Source: Yinghuangia sp045039925 (GTDB lineage Bacteria > Actinomycetota > Actinomycetes > Streptomycetales > Streptomycetaceae). Taken from it: a DNA stretch of 64,000 nt. Position numbers and translations under genes: made by a program. Positions 16,477 to 24,330 of the stretch are shown piece after piece (position 1 is the stretch's first letter; each line of letters starts with the position of its first letter). The stretch is from the NCBI GenBank assembly GCA_045039925.1, contig CP108400.1:682001-746000 (forward strand), written 5' to 3'. Under the pieces are notes generated by a model. The model had not been told where the DNA came from and did no database searches. It was given only the letters and a program-made list of their open reading frames with translations.

Positions 16477-17052
16477 ATGCGGAACCTCCCCACGCTTCAC
16501 CGCGGGCGCCTGCACCGGGCCGTGACCGGTACGGCAGCCGTCGCGTTCGCGTGCGTGCTCACCCTGTCGGCCTGCTCCAAGGACGGCGGCTCCGACAAGG
16601 ACGGCGACGTCGCGTCGCTGGGCGACAAGGGCAACAACGCCAGTGCGCCGCCCGAGGCCGCCGCGGGCGAGAAGGGCGACATGGTGAAGTACGCCCAGTG
16701 CATGCGGGACAACGGCATCGACATGCCGGACCCGAACGCCGACGGCAGCATGATGGCCCAGGCGATGCCGGCCGACGGGGGCCCCGAGGCGGCCAAGCTG
16801 GAGACCGCCTCCAACGCGTGCCGCAAGTGGCTGCCCAACGGTGGCGAGATCACCGAGAAGCAGAAGGCCGAGATGCGCGAGTCCAACCTCAAGATGGCCC
16901 AGTGCCTGCGCGAGCACGGCCTCAACGTGCAGGACCCGGGCCCGGACGGCGCCATGGGCCTCGACCTCGGCTCCGACCAGGCCAAGGCCGACGAGGCGAT
17001 GAAGGCGTGCGGCCAGGCCGGCGGCATGGGCGCGATGACGGTGACCAGGTGA
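16477..17052 (+). CDS. Lipoprotein heading the ABC export operon
   Basis: A 191-residue lipoprotein: basic N-terminus, hydrophobic run TAAVAFACVLTLSAC with the lipobox LSAC (Cys about residue 31), then a charged linker. The mature part has a two-fold internal repeat, YAQCMRDNGIDMPDPNADG and MAQCLREHGLNVQDPGPDG, each with a second downstream cysteine (NACRKW, KACGQA), suggesting two disulphide-stabilised units. GAAGGGA precedes the ATG. The gene overlaps or abuts the adaptor gene. Lipoproteins of this type accompany MacB-like transporters in actinomycetes and probably help substrate capture outside the membrane. Confidence 0.85.
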   Translation: MRNLPTLHRGRLHRAVTGTAAVAFACVLTLSACSKDGGSDKDGDVASLGDKGNNASAPPEAAAGEKGDMVKYAQCMRDNGIDMPDPNADGSMMAQAMPADGGPEAAKLETASNACRKWLPNGGEITEKQKAEMRESNLKMAQCLREHGLNVQDPGPDGAMGLDLGSDQAKADEAMKACGQAGGMGAMTVTR

Positions 17053-17063
17053 CGGGGCCCGGC

Positions 17064-18482
17064 ATGAACCACCTCCACGATGACGACGGACTCGTCGGCG
17101 GCCCCGAAAAACCGGGTGCCACGCAGGAGTTCGCGGAAGCAAGCGGCCGTCGGCCGCGGAACCGCGCGCGCACACGTACGCGTACCTTCGCGGTCGCGGG
17201 TGTGGCCGCGGTCGTGGCCCTCGGGGTGGGCGGCGCGGTGGTCTTCTCCCCCGGCGACGACACCGACAAGGCCGCGAGCCAGACGCAGGGCCCGGGTGCC
17301 ACCACGCCGATCGTCAAGGGCGATCTGACGGTGAGCGCCGAGGTCGACGGCACGCTCGGCTACGGCGGCACCGGCTCGGTGTTCGCGCAGTCGCGCGACC
17401 AGAGCGGCGACCAGGGCGGCGACCAGGGCGGCTCGGGCGGCAACACGCCGCAGACCGGGGGCGGCGGCCCGTCGTCCGGGCCCCAGAACGCGCCGCAGAA
17501 CCCTCCCCAGGGGAATCCGCAGGGCAACCCGCAGAGCAATCCGCCCAGTCGGCTCCCCTCGTCGCCACCGCCGACCAAGCAGGTCGACAAGGAGCAGAAG
17601 AAGGAGGACGAGCAGTACGCCGGCCAGCAGATCTTCAGCGCCCTGCCCAGGGTGGGCGACGTCGTCAAGCAGGGCGACACGATGTACGAGGTCAACGGCC
17701 GCCGCATACCGCTCTTCTACGGCCCGTCGCCGCTGTGGCGCGCGCTGGCCAAGGGCGTCTCGAACGGCCCCGACGTACTCCTGCTGGAGAAGAACCTCGC
17801 CGCACTCGGCTTCGGATCCGACCTCAACATCGACGAGAAGTTCACCGACGGCACGGCCGCCGCAGTCAAGCGCTGGCAGAAGTCGCTCGGGCTGCCGCAG
17901 ACCGGCCGGGTCGACCCGTCGGCGGTCGCCGTGCAGCCGGGCGCGGTACGCGTCACCGCGGTCAAGGCCTCGATCGGCGGGCCCGCACAGGGCGAGGTCG
18001 CCGCGGTCTCCGGGACCGGGCGCCTGGTGGACGTGAAGCTGCCGGTGGACCAGCAGAACCTCGCCCGCAAGGGCGACAAGGTGACCGTGAAGCTGCCGGA
18101 CGGCAGGACCACCACGGGGACGATCTCCGAGATCGGCACGGTCGCGTCCAAGGAGGAGCAGGGCGGCGGCATGCCGGGCCAGGGCGGCGGCAAGGCGACC
18201 GTCCCGGTGACGGTGACCCTCGACAAGCCCGAGGAGGCCGGCTCCCTCGACGGCGCGCCGGTGAGCGTCGGGTTCACCAGCCAGAGCCGCAAGGGCGTGC
18301 TGTCGGTCCCGGTCAACGCGCTGGTCGCGCTGGCCGAGGGCGGATACGCGGTCGAGGTCGTCGACTCGGCCACCGGCACGCGCAAGCTGGTCGGCGTCCA
18401 ACCGGGGCTGTTCGCGAACGGCCGGGTGGAGATCACCGGCGAGGGCCTGGCGGCGGGGCAGAACGTGCGGGTGCCGTCATGA
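17064..18482 (+). CDS. HlyD-like membrane-fusion/adaptor protein with peptidoglycan-binding domain
   Basis: A 472-residue protein with ATG at 17064; a GTG at 17049 overlapping the upstream stop is an alternative. A cytoplasmic arginine-rich stretch is followed by one membrane segment (FAVAGVAAVVALGVGGAVVF, about residues 45-65) and the start of a barrel-sandwich hybrid (VKGDLTVSAEVDGTLGYGG). An inserted low-complexity linker rich in Gly, Asn, Gln and Pro follows, then a PG_binding_1 domain (LLEKNLAALGFGSD ... VKRWQKSLGLPQTG), then the second adaptor half (VKLPVDQQNLARKGDKVTVKLPD, SVPVNALVAL). It links the MacB-like transporter to the cell wall. Its TGA overlaps the ATG of the ATPase gene. Confidence 0.88.
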   Translation: MNHLHDDDGLVGGPEKPGATQEFAEASGRRPRNRARTRTRTFAVAGVAAVVALGVGGAVVFSPGDDTDKAASQTQGPGATTPIVKGDLTVSAEVDGTLGYGGTGSVFAQSRDQSGDQGGDQGGSGGNTPQTGGGGPSSGPQNAPQNPPQGNPQGNPQSNPPSRLPSSPPPTKQVDKEQKKEDEQYAGQQIFSALPRVGDVVKQGDTMYEVNGRRIPLFYGPSPLWRALAKGVSNGPDVLLLEKNLAALGFGSDLNIDEKFTDGTAAAVKRWQKSLGLPQTGRVDPSAVAVQPGAVRVTAVKASIGGPAQGEVAAVSGTGRLVDVKLPVDQQNLARKGDKVTVKLPDGRTTTGTISEIGTVASKEEQGGGMPGQGGGKATVPVTVTLDKPEEAGSLDGAPVSVGFTSQSRKGVLSVPVNALVALAEGGYAVEVVDSATGTRKLVGVQPGLFANGRVEITGEGLAAGQNVRVPS

Positions 18483-19198
18483 CGTACGGCAGCGCCTCCC
18501 CCGGTGCACCCGGGGCCGACGTCATCGCGCTGCACGACGCGTCGAAGACGTACCCCGGCGGCCTGACCGCGCTCGACCGGGCCTCGCTCACCATCCGCGA
18601 GGGCGAACTCGTCGCGATCGTCGGGCCGTCCGGCTCCGGCAAGTCGACGCTGCTCAATCTGATGGGCACGCTCGACCGGCCGTCGTCGGGACACGTCGAG
18701 GTGCTGGGCCACGATGTCGCCGCGCTGTCGGACCGCCGCCTCTCGGCGGTGCGGGCCCGCTGGATCGGCTTCGTGTTCCAGCAGTTCTTCCTGTCGCCGC
18801 ACCTGACCGCGCTGGACAATGTCGCGACCGGCCTGCTCTACCACGGCATCGGCCACTCCCGGCGGCGCGAGCGCGCGGCGGACGCCCTCGAACGCGTCGG
18901 CCTCGGAAAGCGCCTCGACCACCGGCCGCACGAACTCTCGGGCGGCGAGCGGCAGCGTACGGCCATCGCCCGCGCGGTCGTGTCGCGCCCGCGCATCGTG
19001 CTCGCGGACGAGCCGACGGGCGCCCTCGACTCGGCCTCCGGCGCGGCCGTGGTGCAGCTGCTGCGCGACCTGAACGCGCAGGGCACCACCATCGCGGTGA
19101 TCACCCACGACCCGCAGTTGGCGGGGTCGCTGCCGCGCCGGGTGAGCATCCTGGACGGGCGGATCCGCCACGACAGCATGGCGGGGACGGCCGCATGA
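18479..19198 (+). CDS. ABC transporter ATP-binding protein (MacB/LolD type)
   Basis: A 239-residue ATPase whose ATG overlaps the adaptor stop (ATGA). Walker A is GPSGSGKST (about residue 46), the Q-loop is in FVFQQFF, the signature is LSGGERQR, Walker B is IVLADEP and the H-loop is in VITHD. The LSPHLTALDNV segment is typical of the MacB/LolD family, which powers mechanotransmission rather than classical import. It forms one transporter with the permease that follows and the adaptor before it; substrates may be antimicrobial peptides or lipophilic compounds. Confidence 0.94.
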   Translation: MTYGSASPGAPGADVIALHDASKTYPGGLTALDRASLTIREGELVAIVGPSGSGKSTLLNLMGTLDRPSSGHVEVLGHDVAALSDRRLSAVRARWIGFVFQQFFLSPHLTALDNVATGLLYHGIGHSRRRERAADALERVGLGKRLDHRPHELSGGERQRTAIARAVVSRPRIVLADEPTGALDSASGAAVVQLLRDLNAQGTTIAVITHDPQLAGSLPRRVSILDGRIRHDSMAGTAA

Positions 19199-20448
19199 GC
19201 CTGCGTACCAAACCCCGTCCCACTCCCCCGTCGCCGCCCGCCGCGTCCGCGGAACGGGAGAAACTGCCCACGCCGGCCCGCCTGCGGCCGCGCGACGTCA
19301 TCGCGGTCGGCCTGTCCGGGCTGCGCGGACGCAAACTGCGTGCGGTGCTGTCCGCGCTCGGCATCGCCATCGGCGTCGCCGCGATGGTCGCGGTCGTCGG
19401 CATCGGCACGTCGAGCGAGGCGCGCCTGAACGAGCAGATCGCCAAGCTCGGCACCAACCTGCTGACGGTCGGGCCCGGCACGAGCTTCACGGGCAACGCG
19501 AGTCCGCTGCCGTCCGACGCGGACGCCATGGTGGAGCGCATCGGCCCGGTGGAGTCGGCGACCGCGACCGGCAAGACCAACGGGACCGTACGCCGCAACG
19601 ACCGCATCGGCGAAGGCATCACCGGCGGCATCGAGGTCCTGGCGGCGCGTCTGGACCTGCTGGACACCGTCGGCGCGAAGCTGCGCGCGGGGCGCTTCCT
19701 GGACCCGGCGACCGAGCGCTACCCGACCGTGGTCCTCGGCGCGAAGGCCGCGGAGCGCCTGGGCATCGACGCGCCCGGCGGCCAAGTGTGGCTGGGCGGC
19801 CAGTGGTTCACCGTCATCGGGCTGCTCGAACCCGTACCGCTCGCCTCGGAACTGGACACGTCGGCGCTGGTCGGCTGGCACGCCGCGGGCGAGTACCTCG
19901 GCTTCGACGGCAGTCCCACGACCGTCTACACGCGCAGCGCGGAGTCGGCCGTCGAGTCGGTCCGCGACGTGCTGGCGCCGACCGTGAACCCGAAGAACCC
20001 CAACGAGGTCAAGGTCTCCCGCCCGTCGGACGCGCTGGCCGCGCAGCTCGCCGCGAAGGACACCTTCAACGCGCTGCTGCTGGGCCTCGGCGCGGTGGCG
20101 CTGCTGGTGGGCGGTGTGGGGGTGGCCAACACCATGGTCATCGCCGTACTCGAACGCCGCCAGGAGATCGGTCTGCGCCGGGCGCTCGGCGCGCACCGGG
20201 GACAGATCCGTACGCAGTTCCTGACCGAGGCGGTGACGCTGGCCGGACTGGGCGGCGTGGCGGGGGCCCTGCTCGGCGGCGCGGCGACGTACGCCTACGC
20301 CGCGGTGAAGGGCTGGCCGTTCGAGATCCCGCTCCCCGCCCTGGCCGGCGCGGTCGCCGCATCGGCGGCGGTCGGCGCGGTGGCCGGCCTCTACCCGGCG
20401 TCCCGAGCCGCCCGCCTGACCCCCACGGAGGCCCTGGCCACGTCATAG
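19195..20448 (+). CDS. MacB/FtsX-family ABC transporter permease
   Basis: A 417-residue permease with ATG overlapping the ATPase stop. One membrane segment near residues 45-65 (LSALGIAIGVAAMVAVVGIG) precedes a large extracytoplasmic MacB-PCD region of about 210 residues. Three C-terminal membrane segments follow (LLLGLGAVALLVGGVGVANTMV, LAGLGGVAGALLGGAATYAYA, AGAVAASAAVGAVAGLYPASRAARLTPTEAL), with the coupling helix ERRQEIGLRRALGAHRGQI between the first two. This is the standard MacB layout and completes the operon; an 11-bp hairpin follows 45 bp after the stop. Confidence 0.94.
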   Translation: MSLRTKPRPTPPSPPAASAEREKLPTPARLRPRDVIAVGLSGLRGRKLRAVLSALGIAIGVAAMVAVVGIGTSSEARLNEQIAKLGTNLLTVGPGTSFTGNASPLPSDADAMVERIGPVESATATGKTNGTVRRNDRIGEGITGGIEVLAARLDLLDTVGAKLRAGRFLDPATERYPTVVLGAKAAERLGIDAPGGQVWLGGQWFTVIGLLEPVPLASELDTSALVGWHAAGEYLGFDGSPTTVYTRSAESAVESVRDVLAPTVNPKNPNEVKVSRPSDALAAQLAAKDTFNALLLGLGAVALLVGGVGVANTMVIAVLERRQEIGLRRALGAHRGQIRTQFLTEAVTLAGLGGVAGALLGGAATYAYAAVKGWPFEIPLPALAGAVAASAAVGAVAGLYPASRAARLTPTEALATS

Positions 20449-20492
20449 CCCCCGCGAGACCCGTGCCCTTGCCCGGGGCCACCCGAAACCGC

Positions 20493-20532
20493 CCGTCCGG
20501 CACACGTGTTGTGGGGCACGCGTGCCGGACGG
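20493..20532. terminator. Terminator-like hairpin after the ABC operon
   Basis: A perfect 11-bp stem (CCGTCCGGCAC) with an 18-base spacer, 45 bp after the permease stop and 62 bp before the sigma-factor start. Confidence 0.7.
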
Positions 20533-20593
20533 CGCTCGTACGCCCACCCGAACCGGTCGGCGCCTTTTCACCTCCGCCCCCGCCGGAGGCGTC

Positions 20594-21883
20594 GTGCAGG
20601 ATGATCGGGTGGACGACAACACGGCCGCCGGCTTCCCCGGCGAAGAACTGCTCCGGGAGCTGGCACCGCAGGTGCTCGGTGCCCTCGTACGCCGCTACGG
20701 GCACTTCGACCTCGCCGAGGACGCCGTCCAGGAAGCGCTGCTCGCGGCGGCCCGGCAGTGGCCCGCCGACGGCGTACCCGACAACCCCCGTGCCTGGCTG
20801 ATCACCGTCGCGTCGCGGCGGCTGACCGACCGGCTGCGCAGCGAGGAGTCCCGGGCGCGGCGCGAGGAGACGGCGTTCGCCATGACCCCCAGCGGCGCGT
20901 GGCACGCCGCGCCCGCGGACGCGGAGCAACCCGCCGGGCACGACGACACCTTGACGCTGCTGTTCCTGTGCTGCCACCCCTCGCTCTCGGCTCCCTCCCA
21001 GGCGGCGCTGACGCTGCGCGCGGTCGGCGGCCTGACCACCGCGGAGATCGCCCGCGCGTTCCTGGTGCCCGAGGCCACGATGGCGCAGCGGATCAGCCGG
21101 GCGAAGCAGACCGTGAAGAAGGCCGGTGCGCAGTTCGCGATGCCGCCGGAGGCGGAGCGCGGCGAGCGTACGCGCGTCGTGCAGCACGTCCTCTACCTCG
21201 TCTTCAACGAGGGCTACACGGCCTCGTCCGGCCCCGACCTGGTACGCACCGACCTCACCGCCGAGGCGATCCGGCTCACCCGCGAGGTCCGCCGCCTGCT
21301 GCCCGACGACGCCGAGACCGCGGGCCTGCTCGCGCTGATGCTGCTCACCGACGCACGGCGCGCCGCACGCACCGGCGCGGACGGCGAGCTCGTGCCGCTC
21401 GCCGAGCAGGACCGGTCCCTCTGGAACGCGGAGTTCGTGGCCGAAGGCGTCGACCTGGTCGGGGAGGCGCTGGCCGGGGGCGACGTCGGGCCGTACCAGT
21501 TGCAGGCGGCCATCGCGGCGGTGCACGACGAGGCGCCGTCCGACGGCGAGACCGACTGGCGGCAGATTCTCGGTCTGTACGACCTGCTCGAACAGGTCGC
21601 TCCCGGCCCGATGGTCGCCCTCAACCGGGTGGTGGCCGTCGCGCGCGTCCACAGCCCGCAGGTCGGGCTGGACGTCCTCGACGCGTTGGCGGACACCGCG
21701 CTGCGCGGGCACCACCGTGTCGCCGCCGTCCGGGCGCACCTGTTGGAGGAGGTGGGCGACGGCGATGCGGCGCGGACCGCGTACGAGGAGGCGGCGAAGC
21801 TCACCGCGAGCGCGCCGGAACGCACCTATCTGACCCGGCGCGCCGAGCGCCTGGCACACAAGACGCCGCCGAGCGGCGGCTGA
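20594..21883 (+). CDS. ECF RNA polymerase sigma factor with C-terminal extension (ECF42-like)
   Basis: The GTG at 20594 sits five bases after GGAGG; another GTG at 20609 is possible. The 429-residue product has sigma region 2 (LVRRYGHFDLAEDAVQEALLAAARQWPADGVPDNPRAWL), region 4 (LRAVGGLTTAEIARAFLVPEATMAQRISRAKQTVK) and a long C-terminal helical extension (DUF6596/TPR-like; VLYLVFNEGYTASSG, AVHDEA, ALNRVVAVA). That layout defines the ECF42 type (sigma-70 family without anti-sigma factor), in which the extension is required for activity. Such genes usually adjoin a YCII/DGPF-domain gene; none is present here. Confidence 0.92.
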   Translation: MQDDRVDDNTAAGFPGEELLRELAPQVLGALVRRYGHFDLAEDAVQEALLAAARQWPADGVPDNPRAWLITVASRRLTDRLRSEESRARREETAFAMTPSGAWHAAPADAEQPAGHDDTLTLLFLCCHPSLSAPSQAALTLRAVGGLTTAEIARAFLVPEATMAQRISRAKQTVKKAGAQFAMPPEAERGERTRVVQHVLYLVFNEGYTASSGPDLVRTDLTAEAIRLTREVRRLLPDDAETAGLLALMLLTDARRAARTGADGELVPLAEQDRSLWNAEFVAEGVDLVGEALAGGDVGPYQLQAAIAAVHDEAPSDGETDWRQILGLYDLLEQVAPGPMVALNRVVAVARVHSPQVGLDVLDALADTALRGHHRVAAVRAHLLEEVGDGDAARTAYEEAAKLTASAPERTYLTRRAERLAHKTPPSGG

Positions 21884-21895
21884 CGCCGCGTCCGG

Positions 21896-22681
21896 TCAGC
21901 GCTGCGGTACCGCTGCCATCGCCTGGTTGAAGCGCGGCGAACCGGACACCTGCCCGACCTGGCCGTGCCACTGGACGTCGAGGGGTTCGACCACGCCCTC
22001 GTGCCACCACAGCGGCCGAACGCTCATCGGGTGCTGCCCGCGCGTCAGCTCGTGGCCGGTGCCGAACATGTGTCCGACCATGTCGATCACCCGGGGGTTG
22101 TGGATCGGGATCGCGAGCACGGTGTTGTCGTCGGGCAGCGTCACCAGCGCGCCGGCGGGCAGGTCCTCGCCGAGTGCTTCACCCAGTCGGGTCAGCTGCG
22201 CGGACCCGGGCCACGCCTGCCCCGTGAACATGGTCATCGGGACGCCGGCCGCGGTGTCGAACTCGCTGCGCGAGAAGTACTCGGCCCGCAGATTGGTCGC
22301 CGACTGGAGCCACACGTCCTCGGCTTCCATCCCCCACACCTGGGCCATCGGCACCTCGGCGGTGGCGATGGCGCCGTCGGGCAGTTTGACGCACGCGATG
22401 GCCGCGAGTTCGTCGGTCAGGGGCCAGGCGATGGCGGGTGCCGCGAGGTGCGGGCCGACCCGGGTGACGCTCAGCCGCAGGTCCTGGCGGATGCGCTCGA
22501 CGGGGGCGCCCGTCAGCATCTGCCGGAAATCGGGTGCCCCGCCCGGGCCCCCGCCCGGAACACCGCCGGGAGCTCCACCGGGAGCACCCGGGCTGCCCTG
22601 CATCGGCTGCCCGGCGGCGGGCTGACCGTACGGGCCGGGCTGCTGACCGGCGGCAGGCCGGTTGCGGCGGAACATCGCCAT
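21896..22681 (-). CDS. Hypothetical protein with Gly/Pro-rich N-terminus
   Basis: A 261-residue protein read from ATG at 22681, with AGAGGG upstream. Residues 10-50 are low-complexity (GQQPGPYGQP, GGAPGGVPGGGPGGAP), then a folded region starts at about 52 (FRQMLTGAPVERIRQDLRLSVTRVGPHLAAPAIAWPL). It contains mixed strands and WHEGVVEPLDVQWHG near the end. There is no signal peptide or membrane segment. Sequences like it are common in actinomycetes, but I recognise no function. It lies downstream of the tetR gene on the same strand and may be co-transcribed with it. Confidence 0.65.
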   Translation of the reverse strand: MAMFRRNRPAAGQQPGPYGQPAAGQPMQGSPGAPGGAPGGVPGGGPGGAPDFRQMLTGAPVERIRQDLRLSVTRVGPHLAAPAIAWPLTDELAAIACVKLPDGAIATAEVPMAQVWGMEAEDVWLQSATNLRAEYFSRSEFDTAAGVPMTMFTGQAWPGSAQLTRLGEALGEDLPAGALVTLPDDNTVLAIPIHNPRVIDMVGHMFGTGHELTRGQHPMSVRPLWWHEGVVEPLDVQWHGQVGQVSGSPRFNQAMAAVPQR

Positions 22682-22815
22682 GCGTTGGTGTCCCTCTTGA
22701 ACGGTGCGCGCTCCGCCAGGGCGGACGCGACGGTCGACACTTGACCCCCTGTGTCTACCTGGCCGCCGTCCCGCGGTGCAACCGACGGGGCCGGTGCGCG
22801 CGGCCCGCCCGGCGC

Positions 22816-23457
22816 CTATGTCGCGGTCGGTTCGGCGGGCCGGTCCTCCGCGATCGCGTCGAAGAGCCTGCGCAGCTCGGCCAGGGCCTCGCGCTGCGCC
22901 CGCTCGGGGTCGTCGGAACGGCCGATCGTCCGGGCTCCCTCGCCCAGGCCGCCGAACAGCATGCGCGCGAGCGGTTCCACCGGCCGGGGGGCGATGCGTC
23001 CGGCGTCGATGGCCCGCGAGACGCCGATCCGCATCTGGTCGACGCACAGCTCGGTGATCTCGTCGACCGCCTCGAAGCCGAGCGCGCCCGGGGCGTCCCG
23101 GAGCGTGATGCGCTGCACGCCCGGGTCGATGCACATCATCAGGTACGCCTTGCAGCCCTCGAACACCGCGTCCCAGCGGTCCCGCTTGTGGACCTTCAGG
23201 TACGCCAGGGCCACGGCCTCGGCGATCTTGGCCTCCTCCGCGGCGTAGACGGCGTGGAAGAGGGCTTCCTTGTTGCGGAAGTGGTGGTACAGCGCGCCCT
23301 TGCTGACCCCGGCGCGCTCGCACACGGCGTCGAGGGAGGTCGCCGCGTACCCGTCCTCCGCGAACAGCGCGCGGGCCGCCGCGAGCAGTTCGGCGGTGGT
23401 GGTGCCGGAGCGTTCCTGCTGCGTCCGGCGGGTGCGGGGGCGCGTCGTCGTGGCCAT
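22816..23457 (-). CDS. TetR-family transcriptional regulator
   Basis: A 213-residue regulator from ATG at 23457. The helix-turn-helix is clear at about residues 36-60 (ATSLDAVCERAGVSKGALYHHFRNKEALFHAVY), followed by a helical ligand-binding domain. It lies on the same strand and 126 bp downstream of the exporter-hydrolase pair, whose promoter carries a TetR-type palindrome at 25980. It probably represses that exporter in response to the exported compound. No comparable palindrome was seen before its own start. Confidence 0.92.
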   Translation of the reverse strand: MATTTRPRTRRTQQERSGTTTAELLAAARALFAEDGYAATSLDAVCERAGVSKGALYHHFRNKEALFHAVYAAEEAKIAEAVALAYLKVHKRDRWDAVFEGCKAYLMMCIDPGVQRITLRDAPGALGFEAVDEITELCVDQMRIGVSRAIDAGRIAPRPVEPLARMLFGGLGEGARTIGRSDDPERAQREALAELRRLFDAIAEDRPAEPTAT

Positions 23458-23583
23458 CCGACTATTCAACCCCACACCCGCCTTCCGCCCCAGGGCTGCC
23501 GCGGCAGCACCGTCAATTCGGTTGTACGCGCACAGCCTGCAGCCCGCGCGCAACCGGTAGTCCGCACACAACCTGTGGTCCGC

Positions 23584-24330
23584 TCACGTCCGGTTGCCGA
23601 GCCTGGCGCCGATCGCCCGCAGCGCCACAGCGGCCGTGAACGAGTGGCCGCGGCGGTTGCCGTGCAGTCCGTCGCTCCCGTAGATGGCCGGGTCCTTGGA
23701 GCCGGGGTGGTTGGTGCAGTCGATGTGGACCGCTCCGTGCGCGCGGGCGATCTCCCAGGTCCGGTTGTTGAGTTCGCGGATGCGCTCGGCCATCGGGCCG
23801 CGGAACTCGTCGGGGATGTACGGACTGCCCGTGCAGTCGTACAACCCGAGCGTCACCACGTCCGCGCCGGTCGCCGCGAAGGCCGCCACCATCGCCTCGA
23901 TGTGCGCGGCGACGGGCTCGATGTCGAAGCGGCCGCGCAGCAGGTCGTTGCCGCCCGCGACCACGACGGCCAGGTCCGGGTCGAACGCGAGACCGGGTTC
24001 GAGCTGGGCGGCCCGTATCGCGTCGGCGCGCAGATCGCGCTGTCCGAGGTTGAGGTAGGCGAGGCCCGGGTTGGCGCGGTCGAGCGCGTCGGCGACGGAG
24101 TCGGCCCACCCTTGGTCGGGGAATCCCTCGGTGGGTTCGCCGACGCCTTCGGCGATGCTGTCGCCGATGACGACCATGCGGCGCCACGGGGCGCCTCGGA
24201 GGAGCGTCGCCTCCTCGTCGGCCGTCAGACGGTACGCGCTCTCGGGGTCATCAACCGATCCCCCGTAGGCGGGCCGCTCGTCGGCAATCATCTCGTCGGC
24301 GCCAAAAGCGCTGCCCTGAAGGGTGGTCAT
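23584..24330 (-). CDS. SGNH/GDSL-family hydrolase
   Basis: A 248-residue cytoplasmic esterase-like enzyme; the ATG overlaps the exporter's stop (ATGA), so the pair is coupled. Block I is VVIGDSIAEGVGEP (Ser nucleophile), block III is VVVAGGNDLL and block V is YGSDGLHGNRRGHS with the Asp-x-x-His pair. The catalytic set of the SGNH fold is therefore complete. It is clearly paralogous to the SGNH gene at 37135: both share a GAPWRR-x-x-VIGDS core, and both are next to tetR genes. The natural ester is unknown; coupling with an exporter suggests action on the exported compound or its precursor. Confidence 0.87.
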   Translation of the reverse strand: MTTLQGSAFGADEMIADERPAYGGSVDDPESAYRLTADEEATLLRGAPWRRMVVIGDSIAEGVGEPTEGFPDQGWADSVADALDRANPGLAYLNLGQRDLRADAIRAAQLEPGLAFDPDLAVVVAGGNDLLRGRFDIEPVAAHIEAMVAAFAATGADVVTLGLYDCTGSPYIPDEFRGPMAERIRELNNRTWEIARAHGAVHIDCTNHPGSKDPAIYGSDGLHGNRRGHSFTAAVALRAIGARLGNRT

